Part shown: positions 52,789 through 63,260 of the stretch, in pieces
How the letters are laid out: the number at the start of each line of letters is the position of its first letter
How positions within the stretch are numbered: position 1 is the stretch's first letter
NCBI GenBank assembly: GCA_023974075.1
Contig: CM043808.1
Span: 22,654,227 to 22,718,226, forward strand
DNA length: 64,000 bases
Reading direction: 5' to 3'
DNA from: Chaenocephalus aceratus
Lineage: Eukaryota > Chordata > Actinopteri > Perciformes > Channichthyidae
The notes under the pieces: generated by a model
What the model was told of the DNA's origin: nothing
The model's input: the letters and a program-made list of their open reading frames with translations, nothing else
Databases searched by the model: none
Made by a program: the position numbers and the translations under genes

Positions 52789-55236
52789 ATGATGAGGCAG
52801 AAAGCAGAGGTGGAAGCAGCCATGATGAGGCAGAAAGCAGAGGTGGAGGCAAACCTTTATGTTTTGAAGCTGGAAAGTAAAGCTGTAGCCGCATCTAAAG
52901 AGGCAGCCATATTTGAAGCAGCTGCAGCAGATTTCGAAGAAGGACATCTTGGTGAGTTACAGGATGTAGCTCAGGAGGATCCAGCAAGACGCACAACAGA
53001 ATACATTGATAAACATTCATTTTTACAAAACACTCACCAACAGTTTCAAAACGTGGAAACACAGAAACTCACTTCTCACAATAACGGACAGCAGGGCATA
53101 CATTGGCCACACAAGGGTGCAGATGAGCACAAACCCACTGAGGACCTACACTATGCATCGCTTCCTGTCTCTCCAGCATTCGTTCCAAATAACTACTCAG
53201 CTCCAACTCCTCATACTCCTGATCTTGCTCAGTATCTTGTGAGAAAAGAGATGGTGAGTTCTGGGCTCCTTGCCTTTGATGATCGTCCAGAAAATTACTG
53301 GGCATGGAAATCATCATTCCAAGCAGTTACAAGGGAGCTGTATCTGTCTGACCATGAAGAGCTCAACCTCCTTGTCAAATGGCTTGGACCGGAGTCAGCA
53401 GCACATGCAAAGCGGATAAGGTCAGTGCACGTTCATAACCCCACAGCAGGTGTCAGTATGATATGGCGGCGCTTAGAGGAATGTTATGGATGCCCAGAGG
53501 TGATCGAAAATGCCCTTCTAAAACGAATAGAGACATTTCCAACCACCTCAAACAAAGACATCCACCAGCTCAGAGAGCTAGGTGACTTGCTACTGGAGAT
53601 AGATGCCGCTAAATCTGGTGGATTCCTGCCTGGCCTAGCATATTTGGACACTGCAAGAGGTGTTAATCCAATAGTGGAAAAGCTTCCTTACAGTCTACGA
53701 GAGCGCTGGGTAACGCAAGGTTCCAGGTATAAGGAAGATAATCTTGTGCCTTTCCCACCTTTCAGCTTCTTTGTGAAATTTGTATGTGCCCAGGCAAAGA
53801 TCAGAAATGATCCAAGTTTTGCATTCAGTCTCTCCTCTTCCCAAAGTGACATTAGAGTGGACAGAACACCTAAATACACTCCGAGAACAGCTGTTTCAGT
53901 TAGGAAAACTGAAGTGACTGCTTCTGCCTCACAGTCCAGCTCAGCTATCAAGACAGAGGAACCAGACAAACAATGCCCAGTGCATAACAAGCCTCATCCA
54001 CTGTCAAAATGTCGTTGGTTTCGAGGAAGACACCTTGATGAGAGAATAACCTATTTAAAGGAGAAATCCATCTGCTTTCGATGTTGTGAATCCACAAAGC
54101 ATATTGCCAAAGATTGCGAGGCAACACTTAAATGCAAGGAGTGTGAAAGTGACAAACATACCTCAGCCATGCATCCTGGTCCAGCTCCTTGGTCGTTTGG
54201 TATGTTCAGACCTGAGAATGAGCAAAGCGGAGAGTCTGGAGGACAAAGGCCACCTGAAGTAACTTCCATGTGTACAGAAATCTGCTGTGGTGCTCCCAAG
54301 CCCAGATCATGCTCGAAAATCTGCTTGGTGAATGTATACCAGGCTGATTATCCCAACAAGTCACACAGAGTGTATGCAGTGCTAGATGATCAAAGTAATC
54401 GGTCGTTAGCAAAATCACAATTCTTCGATCTGTTTGGCTTGAATGGCAATGCATCTCCCTATACTCTAACAACATGCTCAGGCAAAGTGGAGACAGCAGG
54501 AAGAAAAGCATGCAACATTATAGTGGAGTCACTTGATGGGAAAACTAAAGCAGCACTCCCTCCTCTGTTGGAATGTAACAACTTGCCTGACGACAGGTCA
54601 GAGATTCCCACTCCGGAGATCACACAGCATTTTCCACACCTCAGGCAAGTGACTGACAAGATTCCTCCCCTCGACACCAATGCTCCTATTCTCCTTCTGC
54701 TCGGAAGAGACATTCTGCGTCTACATAAGGTGCGTGAACAGTGTAACGGGCCTCACAACTCACCCTACGCCCAGCGCCTTGACCTTGGCTGGGTCATAGT
54801 TGGAGAAATATGCCTGGATGGGACTCACAATTCAAACAATGTCAACGTCTACAAGACCCATGTCCTTCAAAATGGACGCCCATCCTTTCTTAAGCCGTGC
54901 ACAAACAGCATTCAGGTGAAGGAGAGGTTAAATGGTCCAGCCAAGCATCATCTTCCAGCCCCATCTCACAGCCTGGAAAACGTCCTGAATGGAAGTTTAG
55001 ATTGTATAGGAGAAAGTGTGTTTCGAAAAACACCTGATGACGACAAACCAGCCCTGTCTGTGGATGACAAGATCTTTCTCCGAATCATGGAAAACGAGGT
55101 GTATATGGATGATGAAACCACTGGGTGGCACCACTGCCCTTTCGCTTCCCCCGCAAGCCCCTTCCTAATAACAGGGAACATGCCTTGCGGCGTCTCTCCT
55201 CTCTCCAGCGCTCATTCAGAAGGAGACCAGACATGA
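52789..55236 (+). CDS. BEL/Pao gag-protease part
   Basis: 815-codon ORF whose frame extends upstream to the element edge, so the ATG used here is probably not the true start. It starts with charged helical repeats (MMRQKAEVEA twice). A BEL gag core follows, then two Cys-His knuckles (CFRCCESTKHIAKDC and CKECESDKHTSAMH), then an aspartic protease region with LDDQSN. The frame breaks near its end (about 55120), with the continuation in the next frame (55125-55460). Confidence 0.85.
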   Translation: MMRQKAEVEAAMMRQKAEVEANLYVLKLESKAVAASKEAAIFEAAAADFEEGHLGELQDVAQEDPARRTTEYIDKHSFLQNTHQQFQNVETQKLTSHNNGQQGIHWPHKGADEHKPTEDLHYASLPVSPAFVPNNYSAPTPHTPDLAQYLVRKEMVSSGLLAFDDRPENYWAWKSSFQAVTRELYLSDHEELNLLVKWLGPESAAHAKRIRSVHVHNPTAGVSMIWRRLEECYGCPEVIENALLKRIETFPTTSNKDIHQLRELGDLLLEIDAAKSGGFLPGLAYLDTARGVNPIVEKLPYSLRERWVTQGSRYKEDNLVPFPPFSFFVKFVCAQAKIRNDPSFAFSLSSSQSDIRVDRTPKYTPRTAVSVRKTEVTASASQSSSAIKTEEPDKQCPVHNKPHPLSKCRWFRGRHLDERITYLKEKSICFRCCESTKHIAKDCEATLKCKECESDKHTSAMHPGPAPWSFGMFRPENEQSGESGGQRPPEVTSMCTEICCGAPKPRSCSKICLVNVYQADYPNKSHRVYAVLDDQSNRSLAKSQFFDLFGLNGNASPYTLTTCSGKVETAGRKACNIIVESLDGKTKAALPPLLECNNLPDDRSEIPTPEITQHFPHLRQVTDKIPPLDTNAPILLLLGRDILRLHKVREQCNGPHNSPYAQRLDLGWVIVGEICLDGTHNSNNVNVYKTHVLQNGRPSFLKPCTNSIQVKERLNGPAKHHLPAPSHSLENVLNGSLDCIGESVFRKTPDDDKPALSVDDKIFLRIMENEVYMDDETTGWHHCPFASPASPFLITGNMPCGVSPLSSAHSEGDQT

Positions 55237-55519
55237 AAGAGCATTTCTTTGACTTCATGCAGAAGGTCATTGACAACCACCAAGCCGAGCCAGCTCCACA
55301 ACTGCAGCATGGACAAGAGTGCTGGTATTTGCCTACATTTGGTATTTACCACCCGCAAAAACAAGGGAAAATAAGAGTAGTTTTTGATTCCAGCTCTCAG
55401 TACAAAGGAGTGTCATTGAACGACGTTCTCCTCAGTGGACCCAACCTCACAACACTCTAATTGGGGTCCTACTGAGATTCAGAAGGGAGCAAATAGCTGT
55501 CACAGCTGATGTTGAACAG

Positions 55520-58372
55520 ATGTTCTATTGTTTCAAGGTCAGACAGGACCATCGCAACTTCCTGCGGTTTTTGTGGCACAGAGACAACGACCCAGATAAG
55601 GAGATGGTTGACTACTGGATGACAGTGTACGTGTTTGGGAACAGTCCATCACCAGCAGTAGCAACATACGGGCTGAGAAAGGCTGCAGAGCAAGGGGAAA
55701 CTGAACATGGCACAGACTCAAAGGAGTTTGTATTCAGGAACTTTTATGTCGATGATGGACTAATTTCAGTGTCAAAAGAAGATGAAGCCATTGATCTGCT
55801 ACAGCGAACCAAGAGCCTACTGGCTGAGTCTAATTTGAGGCTTCACAAAATAGCTTCAAACAGTGCCAGGGTCATGGAGGCCTTTCCTCTTGAAGAACGA
55901 ACAAGCGACTTTAAAGATCTGGATCTGGGAGCCGACCCTTTGCCTCTCCAACGGAGTCTGGGCATAAGCTGGGAACTCAATAATGACAGTTTCACCTTTA
56001 AAGTTTCACAGGACATTAAACCGTTCACTCGTCGAGGCATACTGTCCACTGTGAACAGTCTCTTTGATCCCCTGGGATTTGCATCTCCCATCACTGTGCA
56101 AGGCAAGGCGTTGGTAAGAGAACTTTCTTCAGAGCAGTACGAGTGGGACGTCCCACTCCCACCAGAGAAGGAAGCTCAGTGGAAAGCTTGGACTGACTCC
56201 TTAACTGAGCTGGAACAGATTCAAGTACCTAGACCATATACCCCGGTCTCAATGTCATCTTGCAAACGAACAGAACTTTGTGTTTTCTCAGACGCTTCTA
56301 CAAGGGCAATTGCTGCCGTAGCATACCTACGTGTTCTTGACCCTGATGGGAAATGGCATGTAGGCTTTGTGATGGGCAAATCAAAGCTAGCTCCTTACCC
56401 ATTGCACACCATACCTCGCCTGGAGCTGTGTGGGGCAGTCTTGGCGGTTGAACTGGCAGAACTAATCAAGTCTGAGATTGACTTGGAGTTTAAGGCAGTC
56501 AGGTTCTTCACGGACAGTCGCGTTGTTCTTGGCTACATCTACAACAATTCAAGGCGGTTCTACACCTACGTAGCTAACAGAGTAGCTCGCATAAGGAACA
56601 GTACTAACCCAGAACAGTGGCTCTATGTGAAAACTGAAGTGAACCCTGCTGACCACGGAACAAGGCCAATACCAGCAGCTTGTTTGATGTCATCCAGTTG
56701 GTTCTTTGGCCCTCAATTTCTCCGTCAGACAGACACAGAGCAAGAAAATAAGACTGAATCATTTGAACTTGTGCAACCAGAGACTGATAAAGAAATGTAT
56801 CCTCAAGTTCTCTCTCTTGCAACCAAGGTCACAGAGCAGAGTCTCGGATCACAACGGTTCAAACATTTCTCTACTTGGAAGGCTATAGTAAGAGGTATGG
56901 CAACACTCATTCGTGTAGCCAAGTCCTATTCCAGCCAGTCTCACACTGTAGAGTGCAATGGATGGCATCACTGCAAACAGTCACACACCTCAGAGCTCTC
57001 TCAGGCCAAAACAATCATCTTGAAGGCAGTGCAGCAGGATGTTTACAAGAACGAGGTGGACTGCGCAACTCAGGGCATTAATGTTCATAGCCACAGCTCT
57101 CTTGTGAAACTGGACCCATTTCTTGACAAGGATGGATTGCTGAGAGTTGGGGGTCGCATCCATAAAGCCCAATTGGAAGACCAAGAGAAACATCCACTCA
57201 TCCTGCCAGCTAGTCATCATGTTGCCACTCTCTTAGTCCGACACTATCATGATCAAGCAGCTCACCAAGGTCGCCATTTAACAGAGGGCGCACTGCGCAC
57301 TGCCGGTGTCTGGATAGTAGGAGGGAAGAGGCTCATTTCGAGTACAATATTCAAATGTGTCATCTGCAGGAAGTTGAGAGGCAAGTTTGAGGTTCAGAAA
57401 ATGTCCGATCTGCCTGCTGACAGACTGTCCATGGATCCACCTTTTACACATGTAGGGCTTGATGTCTTTGGTCCATGGAGTGTGATAACTCGTCGCACAA
57501 GAGGTGGTGCTGCTGAGAGTAAAAGATGGGCAGTCATTTTCACATGTCTCAGTATGAGAGCTGTTCACTTGGAGGTTATTGAAACCATGACCACCTCAAG
57601 TTTCATTAATGCCTTGAGGCGCTTCCTGTCGATTCGTGGACCTGTCAAACACCTCAGGTCAGACAGAGGCACAAACTTTATTGGAGCATGCAGAGAGCTT
57701 CAGATAAACACGGACGATCCTGAGATCAAGGACTATCTGCAAGACCATGGTTGTACATGGATATTTAACGCACCTCATGCCTCACATATGGGTGGAGCTT
57801 GGGAGAGGATGATTGGTGTGGCTCGACGGGTCCTTGATGCACTGCTGTTGAAGAATAAGGATAAACTGACCCATGAAGTTCTGGCCACTTTGATGGCTGA
57901 AGTTATGGCCATCATGAACGCCAGGCCTCTGTTTCCCATCTCTTATGATACAGACCTTCCTGAGATACTCTCACCTGCTACTCTTCTAACCCAGAAGGCG
58001 AGTGTGACACCCACACCCCCGGGGGACTTTGAACTGGATCACCTATGTAAGGCACAGTGGCGCCAGGTTCAGAGCTTGGCAAACTCCTTCTGGAAACGGT
58101 GGAAGCAGGAGTATCTGGCAACTCTTCAGCCTCGGAGGAAGTGGACCGAGGATCGGCCTAATCTCCAGGATGGTGACGTTGTTTTGTTAAAGGACGTTCA
58201 AGCACAACGTAATGACTGGCCTCTTGGTCTGATAGTAAAGGCCATTCCAAGTTCGGACGGCAAGGTGCGAAAAGTCATGGTGAAGACCTTAGGTCAAGGG
58301 ACAGCTAAAGAGTACCTTAGGCCCATCAGCGATGTGGTGTTACTGATACCAAGGGTAAAGAGATGTAAATAG
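55520..58372 (+). CDS. BEL/Pao pol part: end of RT, RNase H, integrase
   Basis: 950-codon open frame. It starts inside the reverse transcriptase (the RT start is in the other frame at about 55250-55460). The RT catalytic motif is NFYVDDGL, followed by RNase H (FSDASTRAIAAVAYL, FTDSRVVLGYI) and the integrase zinc motif (H-x4-H-x28-C-x2-C at about 57243-57371). The integrase DDE core has D in GLDVFGPW, D in SDRGTNFIGA and E in GGAWERMIG. A C-terminal DUF5641-like segment (RPNLQDGDVVLLKD) ends it. A second frame break precedes this ORF at about 55450. Confidence 0.88.
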   Translation: MFYCFKVRQDHRNFLRFLWHRDNDPDKEMVDYWMTVYVFGNSPSPAVATYGLRKAAEQGETEHGTDSKEFVFRNFYVDDGLISVSKEDEAIDLLQRTKSLLAESNLRLHKIASNSARVMEAFPLEERTSDFKDLDLGADPLPLQRSLGISWELNNDSFTFKVSQDIKPFTRRGILSTVNSLFDPLGFASPITVQGKALVRELSSEQYEWDVPLPPEKEAQWKAWTDSLTELEQIQVPRPYTPVSMSSCKRTELCVFSDASTRAIAAVAYLRVLDPDGKWHVGFVMGKSKLAPYPLHTIPRLELCGAVLAVELAELIKSEIDLEFKAVRFFTDSRVVLGYIYNNSRRFYTYVANRVARIRNSTNPEQWLYVKTEVNPADHGTRPIPAACLMSSSWFFGPQFLRQTDTEQENKTESFELVQPETDKEMYPQVLSLATKVTEQSLGSQRFKHFSTWKAIVRGMATLIRVAKSYSSQSHTVECNGWHHCKQSHTSELSQAKTIILKAVQQDVYKNEVDCATQGINVHSHSSLVKLDPFLDKDGLLRVGGRIHKAQLEDQEKHPLILPASHHVATLLVRHYHDQAAHQGRHLTEGALRTAGVWIVGGKRLISSTIFKCVICRKLRGKFEVQKMSDLPADRLSMDPPFTHVGLDVFGPWSVITRRTRGGAAESKRWAVIFTCLSMRAVHLEVIETMTTSSFINALRRFLSIRGPVKHLRSDRGTNFIGACRELQINTDDPEIKDYLQDHGCTWIFNAPHASHMGGAWERMIGVARRVLDALLLKNKDKLTHEVLATLMAEVMAIMNARPLFPISYDTDLPEILSPATLLTQKASVTPTPPGDFELDHLCKAQWRQVQSLANSFWKRWKQEYLATLQPRRKWTEDRPNLQDGDVVLLKDVQAQRNDWPLGLIVKAIPSSDGKVRKVMVKTLGQGTAKEYLRPISDVVLLIPRVKRCK

Positions 58373-58399
58373 TGGTAAACAGGTTTACCAAGCGGGGAG

Positions 58400-58924
58400 T
58401 GTTCTGACACCATAGGGTATTGGCACCCCCTAGTGGCAAAAGTCGGTACTGCAGCTTTAAGGCACCAAATAGCGCGACTCTCCTTCTTGTGTTTTAGTTT
58501 ACACAGCAATGCCATGCAGAGCACATCGTAGCTCAGTTCTATACCACAGATCATTTTGTTTTAATCCTTGGAGTAGATCTGTCTGTAAGTACAAACTTAC
58601 CTGTGTGCCAAGTAATGTGGTTTAATTGATTGTGTGGTTTCAATGTTTAAGATAAGCTAAGCTAACTAGCTGCTAAGCTAACTAGCTACTAAGCTAACGG
58701 ACATAGCTCATTCTTAGCATAGGCTGTTGATTATACTGCACTCTATTTGCATTATGTTGCACATGTATTATTTCAATTGTGTAACTTGTGTTGTATTCTT
58801 CTGTTTATTCTTGCAGTTTTACAATTTCAAGCCTCAGTAAATGGTCAACTCAACAACTGTCTTCTGAGTCTTTGTTAGCTATCTGTTAAGCTATGCAGTG
58901 TGATGCATACGCAAGGGCAGAATA
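58400..58924 (+). repeat. BEL/Pao 3' LTR
   Basis: Begins TGTTCTGACACC directly after the polypurine tract and ends near GGGCAGAATA, where host sequence GCTTCCC resumes. Length about 525 bp. Contains three direct copies of a GCTAAGCTAACTAGCT-like motif (58655-58695). The matching 5' LTR is not present in the window. Confidence 0.75.
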
Positions 58925-59133
58925 GCTTCCCTTCATTACGTTGTCCCAAATATCTCAGTTTCAATGTGCAATACATCATAATATATGTGTTGAACTGTAT
59001 TATATTGTAAATGGCAGTATATACATAAACTGTATATTCTGTTTGAGTTTACCATAAGGAAGCTTTGACTTCGCAGACTACACCGTTGTAGGAGGCTGTA
59101 GCTTGGTTTCAATATGCACAAATAGTCTGTGAC

Positions 59134-62100
59134 CAGGGGCGGACTGGCCATCGGACGTCGGGACGAATCCCGGTGGGCCGGTACTGAAGTGGGCCGGTAG
59201 GACGATGTGGGCCGGCCGGTAACCGGCAGGGCTCGACATTAAATGGCCCGCTGGCCCGGAAGCACTAGACACCCCGGGCCAGCATAACGTAATTTCCACT
59301 TGCCCGCTCGGGCCACTAAAAATATTGCTTTAAAAAAAAACGTTTCCTGTGGTATTGGTATCTTGACTAGCAATTTAGTTAAATTGTTTCGTTTATTAAC
59401 GCTACAACATAGCGTTCCGTGAGTCGGTTGTCGTTGTTGGGGGGAAAGCAAACAGCTGTTTGCTGCGGAGCGCAGCGCGAGCAGGCTCCCGTGAGCGGGA
59501 GCGCGCTCCTTCAGACTATCGCGCCACCTAACCATTCGCCAAAATGTTTTTAATACCAGCGGTAACCGGCCAAGCGCCGTGCAAAAAACAATCTTCAAAT
59601 AAAAGAAAGTCACCGGAGGAGTTAAAGGAGAGTGACAGGGAGCATGAGAAGAAGAGGGAGAGAACGTTTCAGCTTGATCGATGGAGTTGGCTTCTAGTGG
59701 TGCAGTGACGGGTCCTAAAACCCTTTATAATCTATCGATTAGATTTATGATTCGAAAATTATAAAAGTAGGGTAGACATGTGGAGATTATCCGGCTGAAC
59801 AAAACGTGCATTTATCAAACAGGTTCGTTCCACAGACCTTATTTCCAGCTATTTTCCAAAACCCTGTGGAGAAATCCCATGGCTTTTTGTCGAGGGAACC
59901 AGCAGCTTACTTCCTGGTTTTAGGACGCGTCCTGGCTGCACCTCTCAATATAATCAACACACTCTCACTCCCTACGCGTCCAATAGCGACGTTTGGTCAG
60001 TGTCCGTGGCGTCCAATTATGACGCTCCTAGGCTCCTTCAGCGTCATAAAAAGACGCAAATAGCTTTCAACTGATTGCAATGTATTCCCATCTGCGTCGG
60101 GATTTGACGCTCATGGAAGCACGGCATTCGTTTATGCCGCTGCCCTTAAAGGCAATGTGAGCGTCCATTCCCATTGGATAACGGAGAATTGTACACCCGG
60201 AAGTAAGTATTCCTCTTACTGTCGATTGATTTTATAGTGATATCTGCACTACTCATCGACTAAAAAACACCAGATTATCCTTGTTAATTACACAACATTG
60301 ATTGGTTTAAATTGTGTGCAATGCTTTTGTATTTTTCCCCTTCGATTCGGAGAAACAAATATTTTTTCTGAGTAAAGGATGGCAGAAGACACTACACTAC
60401 CCAGAATCCCCAGCTATCGTTTGGACTACACCATGTGCTCTGTTTGACAAACCCCTGTTTTTTTCACCTTTCATTCCGCTGGCGTCTATGTCACATGATC
60501 TTCAAATTTCTCCCTGCAGAAAAAGAAAACATGGCCGAAATTCGTTTTATTCTCGTGGAAAATGCCTATTTTAAAGTTAGTTTGGCCATTAAAATGCATT
60601 TTGATGTCATTTGATGCGAGAAATATGAGTTGTTATTTCAGATTAGGTGTGCAGTGGATGTACATGATCTTTAGTTTGCTAGTTATTACGAAGATTACTT
60701 CAGGAAATCGCGACGTTTTCATTGTTACCAAGGTGGTTGCTAGGGACGCTGCTATCGATATTATTTCTGTTATGTTGTGTAACTGTTTAATGGTGTTATC
60801 TTTATTGCTACCCCCCTTCCCCGTCAATGTATAGTGTTGGTCCACAGCCTAAACATATTAGTTTAACAAAATCCGCATCTAAAGATAGCCTACGTTATTT
60901 TCCCCCTGTGCAATTCCAGTCTCACATCTCACAGCACATCGTCGTTAACAAATACCGGAAACAGACCGAAAACATTGTTAAAAAATAATAATAATACTTT
61001 ATTCCGAGTGTGCTTGCTTTTCTCTTTGAAAGTCATCACATAACGGGATTGTAATACACGGTTCGGCTGCATTACATATTACATATCTGCCGTAGTTCTG
61101 TATTTATAGAGCCCTGATGAGAAGACAAACATGAGGAACTGAAAACGTGACGTGGATCATAAATATATCAGCCATTAAACAACATCTTACATTTCTTTTC
61201 ACACAATACGTCTCCTTGCAGTATCAACACTAATTCGGCTCACTTTTATATTTGATCCAATTGGTAGATAGGCTGTATTTACACCATAAAGGTGCACAGC
61301 TGATATAAAGCGACACCTGGTGGTTAAAGCATGTTATTGAATTTCATTATTTTTATTATTAGATATTAATACGATCCCTATAAAGTATATTCATTACTCG
61401 TTATTCTCTACTAATAGTTAATTAAAGACTGTATGTAATGACTATTTTGCACATCCCTTTCAAGATTTCAAGATTTTCTAAGGTTTATTGACATATCATA
61501 TAGGCCTACACAACTGTGGTGTAGTTTTGCACTGAATGAAAAACTTGGGTTGCAGGTTCCTCAATAGTGCATTACAAGACATCTATCAATATTTGTGCAT
61601 ACCTCCAGCAATGTTAACTATGTTGAAGCACTTATTTTAACTGATATTATACATAATGTATTATACTCTTATAAGATGTATGTAGATATTTCATCTCCGG
61701 CCTTGTCAGGTATTGAACAATCAATAAATAAAGAACACAGAATTGTTGAATATAAAACACAGAATTTGTGTGATTATACTAAATGATTTTCAAATAAACA
61801 CAACTGCATATTTAACTGTTACACATGCTGATGTAACGCAAATGTTCCAACTTGGGATCAATAAAGTATATCTTATCTTAAGCTGATCGATGGCTACTGC
61901 CATATTTGCAAAATGTGCCTCTGAACCTTGACAAGTGCATGTTTCAGGCTTATCAATTAATGTAATGTAATGTTATCACAGGGGTCACACACATAAGACC
62001 AGCTGTTAAATAAAGCTCTTCTGACCTTAGCTGGCATGTGGGTATATATATTAATACTGCCCATAATGGGCACAAGCAATTTTCACCCATTTATTAATTA

Positions 62101-63260
62101 TATGTTTTAAATGTGAGTGTTTCCTGTCCCCTAAACCTCCAGGGATGTACACAGTTTAATACTGGCAACTTCTTATTATGGGAAATACGAAAACGTCTTT
62201 TAAAACTACAACTCCCAGTAGAGACGTGCCATAGATAGAGAACATGTTGCGAAACAGAATAGCCAGCATGTGTAGTTATGGGGACGGGGTGGGGGAGGGG
62301 GGACGCGGTGGACCTGTTCAAATCCAGTTTTGGACAGTCTGCCGTGGTTCCATCCCATTTCAAGTGCTGTTCGAGAATCGGCTTAACCCTCGGAGCACAC
62401 TCTCCAATCACAGAGCTTGAGGACTATCACGGGGTTTGTCAAACAGAGCACATGGTGTAGTCCAAACGATAGCTGGGGATTCTGGGTAGTGTAGTGTCTT
62501 CTGCCATCCTTTACTCCTGGGAATGGACGCTCACATTACCTTTAAGGGCAGCCGACACAAACGAATGCCGTGCTTCCATGAGCGTCAAATCCCGACGCAG
62601 ATGGGAATACATTGCAATCAGTTGAAAGCTATTTGCGTCCCTTTATGACGCTGAAGGAGCATAGGAGCGTCACAATTGGACGCCACGGACACTGACCAAA
62701 CGTCGCTATTGGACGCTTAGGGAGTGAGAGTGTGATATAATGGCAATATAAACAAGGTCTTCTGTCGGCTCTGTACATCAATGCCGACCTATAAGTAAGT
62801 GAAGAGTAGACCATATAAAGGTATTGGCGAAATGTCCCAGCAGTTTAGAATAATGAAGGCTCTAATCAAATCAATTACATGGCCATTACATTTCTAACTC
62901 CTAATGACAGGAAGGCAGAAAGCGCATTATACAAATAATAATACTCATAATAGCAGAATTGTTTTAACAATGACCACAATATCATTATTTTAATAAACCA
63001 AATATGAACAATTGAGGAAAATGAGGAAGAACTGATGATTCAAATGTTGTAGTACAAGTAGTAATGTAGTTCGTACATACATTACTATTGCAACAAATGT
63101 GTTCAGTTTCTTCATTATTAGTCGATTTATTTGGACGAATGCTCCGGGCCAGTGGTTACAATGGTGGGACCAGTGATAATACAAGTCTGCGGTGGGCCGG
63201 CGCTACCGAAGTGGGCCGGTCGAGAGTCGCGGGCTGATTTGTAGTCCCAGTCCGCCCCTG
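59134..63260. mobile_element. Complete 4127-bp hAT-type transposon in alox D intron 1
   Basis: Perfect 8-bp duplication TCTGTGAC at 59126-59133 and 63261-63268. alox B has one TCTGTGAC at the same place (about 13366-13373), the empty site. Terminal inverted repeats: CAGGGGCGGACTGG, 14 bp perfect. Contains GGGCTCGACATTAA near 59230 (possibly the end of another nested element), a short MFLIPAVTG frame near 59544, and the long-armed foldback at 59960-62732. No intact transposase, so it is non-autonomous. Confidence 0.88.
59960..62732. mobile_element. Nested foldback element, second copy
   Basis: Nearly identical to 30216-32984, with arms 59960 to about 60173 plus 60372-60456, and 62431-62732. 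It sits at the same position inside its host element, so it inserted before that element was copied. Confidence 0.65.

Larger units (their letters stand above)
52649..58924 (+). mobile_element. BEL/Pao LTR retrotransposon, 5'-truncated, in alox D intron 1
   Basis: Lies between halves of a sequence that is continuous in alox B (AAAATGCTTCCC at about 13162-13173). The order is gag, protease, reverse transcriptase, RNase H, integrase, polypurine tract AAGCGGGGAG, 3' LTR. The 5' LTR and gag start are absent; the reading frame is already open at the left junction. No clear target duplication, as expected after loss of the 5' end. Confidence 0.88.
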
